Source: Flavobacteriales bacterium (GTDB lineage Bacteria; Bacteroidota; Bacteroidia; Flavobacteriales_D; Crocinitomicaceae). From it: DNA of 9,041 nt. Positions 1-6,800 of the stretch are shown piece after piece. The translations under genes and the position numbers were made by a program. The notes beneath the pieces are model-generated. The model did no database searches and had not been told where the DNA came from. It was given only the letters and a program-made list of their open reading frames with translations. Position 1 is the first letter of the stretch, and each line of letters starts with the position of its first letter. The stretch covers positions 1 to 9,041 of the forward strand of contig CANHJY010000061.1 in NCBI GenBank assembly GCA_947461185.1, written 5' to 3'.

Positions 1-1886
1 ATATGTTTTTTAAAACGGCAACAACATTTTCACAGCGTTATAAATTTACCAGATGGAATATTGATTCAGACACCTCTAATTTTAGTCTTAAAAATTCATT
101 TGCAGAACCTGGTGAGGACGAAGTTGCGTTTAAAGCCGAGAATGTAAAATGTCATGTCTCATTTAAGGATAGAAAAGGTGAATTTGTGTCTAATCAAGGT
201 GGATCCGTACTAAAATTTCCGGTAAATCAATATGCATGTAGAATGGATAAGTTTAGCTGGATTCTCGATAAAACAGATTTGCAAATGGAGAATACAGCTG
301 ACCCGAATCAAAAAGAAAACGATTTGGATTTAGCAGGACCTAATTTTTATTCTTTGCATCCCAATCAAGATTCTCTCACCTTTGCTGCCCCGAAAGCAAA
401 ATATGATTTGAAACAACGTTCGATTTTTTGCGACAATGTAGAATTTCTAGGTATTGCAGATGCTAAAATATATCCTGATAGCATGAAAGTTACTATTCGC
501 AAAGATGCATACATGGAACCATTTAAAAATGCAAGTGTTGTAGCCAACTATGTAACTAAATACCATCGTTTCGAAAAAGCCAATATAGAGGTAAAGGCGA
601 GACGTCAATTTTCAGGAGATGGTCAATATGCATATTACGATAAGGATAGTTCATTGACCTATTTTAACATCAAGGCTATCGAAGTTGATGATAATTTTCA
701 AACGATAGCATCCGGAAATATTGATGAAAAACAAGGATTTCAATTAAGTAAAGAATTTGATTTTTATGGAAAGCTAAAAATATACGCAGCTGATCCATTT
801 ATTCATTTCGATGGTGCCACAAGAATTCATCATTCATGCGAGAAATTTGATAAAACATGGATGAGTTTCAATGCACCATTAGACCCTAAGAATATTCAAA
901 TTCCAGTTTCTTCACAAATGAAAAATTTAGAGGGAACGCCAATCGCTGCTGGAATCGTCTGGAGAGATTCTCCTGTTCTTGATAGTATTGATTTGTACCC
1001 TACATTTTTATCCAAACTATCAAGTCCAAAAGATCCGCTGTTGATTTCTGCTGATGGCTTCTTACAATACAATGAATCAGCAAAAGAATTTCAAATTGGC
1101 TCCAAAGAAAAATTACTTAACCGATCTGAAAAAGGAAATTTCCTTGCTTTACACACTGAAAGTTGTTCGCTAAATGGTGAGGGTAAAGTAAATCTTGGCT
1201 TTGATTATGGTGATGTTATTATCGATGCAGTTGGTGTTGTTAACTACAACCAGTCGACAGGATTAACCTCGATGAATCTAACTACTCGTTTTGATATGCC
1301 TATTGATAAAGGTGTAATGCAAGATGCTGCAGATAGAATTGCAGCTATTGAATTGTTGAAGCCTTTGGATTTTTCATCTAATACTTTAGAACAGGCGCTA
1401 ATCGAATGGACTGATCAAAAAACCGCGGATAAAATAAAATCAGATTTTAGTTTGAAAGGAGAAATGAAAAAAGTTCCTGATGAATTAGAAAAGGCAATTG
1501 TATTAACTGGTCTCAAATTGGAATCATATGACAGAGCAGCATCTGAAGAAAAAGGTTTAATTTCATCAGCCTCTACAGCTTCACTAGTATGTATGTATGG
1601 AAAGCCGGTCATGAAAAATATTCCTGTTCGAGCATTTTTACAACAAATCTACTCTGGATCTGGCGCTGATGATTTCTCACTTCAACTCCAAATTCCTGGT
1701 ATGGATTACTATTTGGATTATGAAATGACAAAAAATGATGGATTACTTCGAATAATTACAACTGATAATGCCATGAATGAAGCGATTAACGGAATCAAAG
1801 AAGAGAAACGAAAGACAAGAAAGTTCAATTATGAAATTTCTAACCAAACTATATATTTATCTCAATTTTTAAGATTATTTGAGTAA
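1..1886 (+). CDS. Large beta-rich protein of unknown function, C-terminal part (5' truncated)
   Basis: The frame is open from the window edge to a TAA at 1884-1886. The first visible ATG is at base 3, but it is probably internal: the sequence after it (MFFKTATTF) starts mid-domain with no signal peptide, so the true start lies upstream. About 627 residues are visible. I do not recognise a named family. The sequence alternates short hydrophobic and polar stretches, as in beta-rich proteins, with no membrane helix. Candidate conserved-looking landmarks are CDNVEF near residue 143, IADAKIYPDS near 150, a VTKYHRF stretch near 183, a GDGQYAYYD stretch near 205, and a GATRIHHSC stretch near 272. 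The last 100 residues are more charged and end in SQFLRLFE. Repeated short strand blocks loosely recall beta-jellyroll or OstA-like envelope proteins, but no signature supports that. plsY follows after 2 bp, so the two are probably co-transcribed. I am confident it is a real gene and have no confident function for it. Confidence 0.85.
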   Translation, partial: MFFKTATTFSQRYKFTRWNIDSDTSNFSLKNSFAEPGEDEVAFKAENVKCHVSFKDRKGEFVSNQGGSVLKFPVNQYACRMDKFSWILDKTDLQMENTADPNQKENDLDLAGPNFYSLHPNQDSLTFAAPKAKYDLKQRSIFCDNVEFLGIADAKIYPDSMKVTIRKDAYMEPFKNASVVANYVTKYHRFEKANIEVKARRQFSGDGQYAYYDKDSSLTYFNIKAIEVDDNFQTIASGNIDEKQGFQLSKEFDFYGKLKIYAADPFIHFDGATRIHHSCEKFDKTWMSFNAPLDPKNIQIPVSSQMKNLEGTPIAAGIVWRDSPVLDSIDLYPTFLSKLSSPKDPLLISADGFLQYNESAKEFQIGSKEKLLNRSEKGNFLALHTESCSLNGEGKVNLGFDYGDVIIDAVGVVNYNQSTGLTSMNLTTRFDMPIDKGVMQDAADRIAAIELLKPLDFSSNTLEQALIEWTDQKTADKIKSDFSLKGEMKKVPDELEKAIVLTGLKLESYDRAASEEKGLISSASTASLVCMYGKPVMKNIPVRAFLQQIYSGSGADDFSLQLQIPGMDYYLDYEMTKNDGLLRIITTDNAMNEAINGIKEEKRKTRKFNYEISNQTIYLSQFLRLFE

Positions 1887-1888
1887 AA

Positions 1889-2518
1889 ATGGACGTATTC
1901 ATAACAGTTCTTTCTGCGTATTTACTGGGTTCAATCCCATCAGCTGTATGGATTGGGATAACCTATTACGGTATTGATCCTCGTGAACATGGAAGTAAAA
2001 ATGCCGGTGCAACCAATACATTTAGAGTACTTGGGAAAAAACCGGGTATTTTGGTTTTATGTATAGATATATTGAAAGGTGCCACTGCAGCATGTGTTCC
2101 CTATGTTTTGATTGATGATATTGAGCAATTTAGGGATAATTTAATTACCCTTCAAATTATCGCGGCAATATCTGCGGTTTTTGGGCATATTTTTCCTGTT
2201 TTTGCAAGATTTAAAGGTGGAAAGGGTGTCGCTACTTCTTTGGGAGTGATTATCGGAATTCAACCACTTGCGGCATTAATATGTTTGGCTGTTTTCCTAG
2301 TAGTTTTTATCGCAACTAAATATGTTTCATTGGGAGCTATATCGGCCGCAATTTGTTTTCCTTTTATTGTACGTTTTGTTCTTAATGAAAATAATTTGTG
2401 GTTATCTATTTTTAGTGTTATTTTGAGCTTACTTGTAATCATTGCTCACAGAAAGAACATTAATCGCTTAGTAAATGGATCTGAAAATAAAATGAACCTT
2501 TTTAAAAAAGGATCGTAA
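1889..2518 (+). CDS. plsY: Acyl-phosphate:glycerol-3-phosphate acyltransferase PlsY
   Basis: PlsY is an inner-membrane enzyme that moves the acyl group from acyl-phosphate (made by PlsX) to position 1 of glycerol-3-phosphate, giving lysophosphatidic acid, the first committed step of phospholipid synthesis. The 209-residue length fits the family. Known motifs are visible in order: GSIPSA at residues 14-19; the GSKNAGATNT motif at 35-44 followed by R46 and a K-P-G at 51-53; D60 and K63-G64; GHIFPVF at 99-105 followed by FKGGKGVAT at 108-116; a VSLGAIS segment near 145; and a C-terminal AHRKNINRLVNG stretch containing the final conserved R and N. Hydrophobic segments between the motifs match a multi-pass membrane protein. 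The ATG at 1889 is chosen because it opens the first membrane helix (MDVFITVLSAYLLG) and lies 2 bp after the upstream stop, which suggests co-transcription. No Shine-Dalgarno sequence is evident, as is usual in Bacteroidota. No key residue appears to be missing. Confidence 0.96.
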   Translation: MDVFITVLSAYLLGSIPSAVWIGITYYGIDPREHGSKNAGATNTFRVLGKKPGILVLCIDILKGATAACVPYVLIDDIEQFRDNLITLQIIAAISAVFGHIFPVFARFKGGKGVATSLGVIIGIQPLAALICLAVFLVVFIATKYVSLGAISAAICFPFIVRFVLNENNLWLSIFSVILSLLVIIAHRKNINRLVNGSENKMNLFKKGS

Positions 2519-2557
2519 CTTACGGTTATAGTTTAATGAGAAAGACTTATAAATAAA
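2519..2557 (+). other. Short gap after plsY with a possible alternative start for the giant gene
   Basis: This 39-bp gap holds no convincing terminator or promoter, which favours read-through from plsY. An ATG at 2536 opens a six-codon frame (MRKTYK) that stops at TAA 2554-2556, just before the GTG at 2558. Removing one base would fuse it in frame to the giant gene and give a longer, more basic signal-peptide N-region. As written, the ATG frame is not coding for the giant protein. Confidence 0.5.
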
Positions 2558-3805
2558 GTGCGTTGGCGTCTATTTAAAATCGTTTTAACGTTATTTTCAT
2601 TTTGTAATGCATTTGCATACTCGCAAACGGAAGACGAAATGAAAAATAGCGCAGATAAGTATTTCTCAGAGGGGAAGTACCTTGAGGCCACTTCTTTATA
2701 TATGCGTTTACTTTCGCTAAAACCTGATGATTACAACCTAAATTATCGCTACGGTACCTGCCTGCTTTTTAATTCAAATAAAAAACAAGATGCGGCTAAA
2801 TACTTGAATTATAGTATTAAAAATCCTAATGCAACCGCTGAGAATCATTATTTTTTAGGCAAAGCATTGCAATATAGCTATCTCTTTGGTGATGCTATTA
2901 AGCAGTATAACATTTACCTCCAAAATCGTGCTGCGCCTGAATCTCAATTTCCCGTCGAAAGAGATTTAGAAATGTGTCAGAATGGTAAACGGTTGTTATC
3001 ATCAGTTACTGATCTCATTGTTTTGGACAAGAAGGAAATAACAACTGATAAATTTTTTCGAATTTATGACTTGAAAGACATTGGTGGAAGCCTAATCGTT
3101 ACTTCAGATTTTCAAACTAAATTGGATAAAAAGAATAACCATTTACCACTTATACATTTCCCTCAAAATCCGTCCATTGTTTTTTATTCTTCCTATGGAG
3201 AAAATGGGGAGACAGGCAAGGATATTTATTTCAGGAAAAAGCAAGCTGATGGAACCTGGTCTGAAGCAAAAAGGGTAGAGGGTAAAATTAATACCAATTA
3301 TGACGAAGATTACCCCTATTTAAATCCTTCCGGTGAATATCTATATTTTTCATCAAAAGGTCATAATTCGATGGGTGGGTATGATGTTTTTAGATCGAAA
3401 TATGATGTTGTTAATGGAATATTCGGTACCCCTGAAAATTTGGATTTTGCCATTTCATCCCCAGATGACGATGTGCTTTTTATTGTCGATTCACTTGATC
3501 AAAATGCCTATTTTGCTTCTGCAAGACAAAGTGAATTAGGTAAATTGCATGTTTACAAAGTTATGATGGAAAGAGTACCATTACAGATGGTAGTGCTAAA
3601 AGGTAGTTTTGTTTCAGATAAAATCCCATCGAATAAACAAATATCCATTGAGGTTAGCGATGCATCAGGAAATAAAACGATTGGTAATTTTAATTCCGAC
3701 GAAAGTGGCAATTACACTATCACACTTCCGAAGGGTGGTAATTATGAATATGTAATGAAGATAGAGGGGAATAATCAAGAATTTAGATCTCAGGTTAAAA
3801 TTCCC
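2558..3805 (+). other. PorE-like N-terminal module: signal peptide, TPR, PD40 propeller, CRD
   Basis: Three TPR-like helix pairs are visible: one around FSEGKYLEATSLY (from residue 36), one around YGTCLLFNSNKKQDAA, and one around YFLGKALQYSYLFGDAI. The propeller has at least three recognisable blades. The clearest is at residues 252-280, with P-Y-L-N-P-S-G, then YLYFSSKG and then GGYDVFRS, which is the classical PD40 pattern. An earlier blade reads SIVFYSSYG followed by DIYFRKK (206 onward), and a later one reads DDDVLFIVDS, then AYFASAR, then KLHVYKV. Residues 345-416 look like a carboxypeptidase-regulatory-like fold: VVLKGSFVSDK, then SIEVSDASGN, then NSDESGNYTITLP. In PorE this arrangement precedes an OmpA-type domain. 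The domain boundaries are estimates by eye. Confidence 0.75.
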
Positions 3806-6800
3806 ATTACTGAAGGTTTTAAACCATACAAGCAAGTTATAAAGCATTTAGATGAAAATAATCTTGAAGTTGTAAAAGTTATCAATCTATTCGATGAAAT
3901 TGTTGAAGATCAGCAGGAGTTACTTGCTGAAATTATCAAAAAACGTTCTACACTCGATGTAAACGTAAATGAATTTGACCTCAATAAAATTGCAGATCAA
4001 AAAGCAGATAGAGCTGTTCTAAGTGATTTAGGACTTGCCAATTTATCGCTTAATGAAGTTGTTGATGTGCTCGAACAACAAGGGGTAAAAAATGATCAGA
4101 ACAATGCATTGGCTAAGAATATTGCTAATAATGTAAATAATCTTGTTGTTGAAAATAAAGTTGAGTTTTTAAGACTGGAGGAAGAAATTAAAGACAAGGT
4201 CGCATCTGCCAATAATTTAACTAATCCCGATGAGAAATATAAAAAGTTGAAAGAAGCTGAAAACCTCATCAACACACAAAAAGAGTTAAAGAAATATTCT
4301 GATGATTTGCTAAGGTTAAGTGATTCGGTTGGTAAAGTATTGTCCAGCGGCTTATCAATGGAAGAACAAAATAATCTAGGCGAAATAACAACGCGTTATA
4401 AGGAATTATACAATGAGGGTAATGAAAAAGATGCCTTGACAGTACTTTCAGAAAATAAAGCGTTAATTCAAAAAATATTAGGAAATACTTCGGGCAATAT
4501 TGTACAGAATTTAGTTGATAAATCTGTTCAAATTGATGAGATAAATGTTCTTAACGAATCCAAAATCAGTAGATACAAAGAAGATATTTCCGCCCTAAAA
4601 GTAGAAATTACAAAATTAGAAGCAACCCTTCAAGATGCAAAAAAGAAAGATATTCCATCAATTGAAAATCAGCTTGCATCTAAAAGTAAAGAAATTGAAT
4701 TAATAGAAAGTGAAATTCGATTATTGCAAAAAAGTATAGACGCAAAGGCAGTTGAAAAATTTAAAATTGACCAGCAAATAAATTTATTACAAGATGCGAT
4801 TTCTAACAAGTCTTTGGTAGAGGTAACAAGAAGTATGGCGAACAAAGCTGTTTCAGAAACAGAAAAAACGAATACCAATACATTAATTGCATACGTTGAG
4901 CAACAGGTCAAGATATTAGAAGATGAGGATCCAACAAGGAAAGAAAGAATTAATGTTACCAATGGATTGACTGCGGATGAATTGTATAAGCAATATGTTG
5001 CCAATAATCAAGGAATTACTGATGATCCTAATTTTAATAAAGAGACTAAATTATTTAAGCAACTTACTGTCGATAGAGCGACAATGAAGCAACTGGATGA
5101 TAGACTTTCCGAAATCAATAAAATGATAGCACAAGGTAAAGGGAATGATGTGCTAAATAAAGAAAAAACTACAATAGAAGCTTATAAGGAACAAATAAAG
5201 CAATCACAAAATGAAAGAGAATTAGCTGTTGCCAGTATTTTATCCAAACAAGGGGTTGGTGACAAAGAGTCGGTGATAAATTCTATTGATGCTGATTATT
5301 TAGGTAATAAGTCATTTATAGAAAAGAATTCCAACCTAACGAATATTGAAAAGAATAAAGAGTTGAATAAGGAAGATGAGGCATTACTTTTGGCAATTGA
5401 AGCTGAATTGAAAAAAGTAGATGCTGCATTGATTAATAGTCCGAATGATCAGGTGTTATTGATCAAACAAAATTCTTTAATCGAGATAAAGGCTGCTCTT
5501 GAGAAGGATATCGAAAGCCGTAAAAATGAATCAACTGAAAATTTCGTTGCTTCTGAAACTAAAGAAAGTATGCTCAATACTATAGATAAAGAATATTCAA
5601 ATAAGATTGTAGCAATAAACAATAGTTCTGATCAGCAACAAGATAAAAAGGACGCTTTAAATGAATTGGATAAAGAATTGATTAAAAAAATTGATAATGA
5701 AATTAGTTCGCTTAATAATGATTTAAAAAACAATGCAAATAGCGCTGAATTACAAAATAAGAAAAAGTTACTCGCCGAATTGAAATCAGAAAAGGAAGTA
5801 GCAATTGAACAAAGAAACACCATCAATTCTTCCGAATCGACTTCGCTGTTAACCAGTGAAAAGATCGTAAATCAACTCAGCCCAGAATACGAAGAAAACA
5901 TAAAAACCATTAATTCAAATAACCAAATAGGTGATTCGGAGAAGAGAATTGCGCTCAATACGGAAGATGAAAATTTGATTAAAAAAATTGACGTACAATT
6001 AGAAAAAGTTGAAAAAAACTTATCCAAAAATACATCTGATGAATTATTGACTAAAGAAAAAGCAATTTTAGAGGATCTAAAAAAAGAGAAACAAGAACTT
6101 ATTCAATCGAGAAATAAAGTTGGGGAAAGTCAAATCGAAGATATTGTTAGCGCTTTGCCAAATTATAACTTAAATGGAGCAAAAATTGAATTGATTAACA
6201 GAATTAATCCAGGATATATCGATGAAGTGAAGGCTGCTGAAAGCACTAATGCGAGTATTCAAGAAAAAGCAAAAATTTTAATTAATAAAGATGCTGCATT
6301 TCTTGAAGATTTAAAAGAGGCTAAACAAAATGTAAATAAACAATTGCAATCAAATCCGAATTCAACGGACTTTCGAGAAGAATTAAATTTAATTGAATCA
6401 CTGGAGTCAGATGCAGTTGGTCGTATGCTTGATAATAATAAACTGTTAGCAGCCAAAACTCAGAATGAAATTGTTTCAAATGAAGAAGTTAATTTGAAAA
6501 GAGGAGAACTACTCAAAAATGAAAATCAAAATATCGAACTGATAAAGGCAAACAATAACAAAACAGCCATTGAAAAGCAAGAAGAAATATTGAACGAAAA
6601 AAAGGCAGGATTAAATTTAGTTAAGGCAGAATTGGATTTGTTGTCAGAAAAAATATCTTCCGACCCTCAGAATAAGTCGCAACAAAAAGATTTCGATATT
6701 ATCAATACACTTAAGAATGAATTGGAATTAGAGATCGCAAAAGATGAAAATGAACTTCAACTACTTAAGGAAAAAAGTATTTTAAACGAAGAAGTTAATA

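Noticed and set aside
365..547. Minus-strand frames inside the first gene (365-547 and 1415-1612) and inside plsY (2260-2442)
   Set aside because: All lie wholly inside well supported + strand genes and encode no recognisable motif.
2514..2524. Perfect short palindrome CGTAA-C-TTACG at the plsY stop
   Set aside because: A one-base loop cannot form a proper hairpin and no T-run follows, so it is not a credible terminator.
2525..2557. Possible Bacteroidota promoter (TAnnTTTG-like) before the giant gene
   Set aside because: The nearest match near 2528-2536 misses the TTTG part and has no convincing -33 element.
2558..2608. Lipoprotein signal (Cys at residue 16)
   Set aside because: The residues before the Cys are F-S-F, which do not fit a lipobox; cleavage after the A-F-A at residue 20 is a better fit.
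3333..3539. 68-codon + strand open frame
   Set aside because: It overlaps the PD40 propeller coding region in another frame; its product has no recognisable features, while the giant gene's frame shows a clear blade motif there.
4669..5004. 111-codon open frame on the minus strand
   Set aside because: It is the antisense of Glu/Lys/Asn-rich coiled-coil codons, which gives a Ser/Leu/Ile-rich product with no domain. The + strand frame is open across it. The smaller minus-strand frames at 5632-5826, 6259-6456, 7212-7457, 7961-8191 and 8503-8745 have the same origin.
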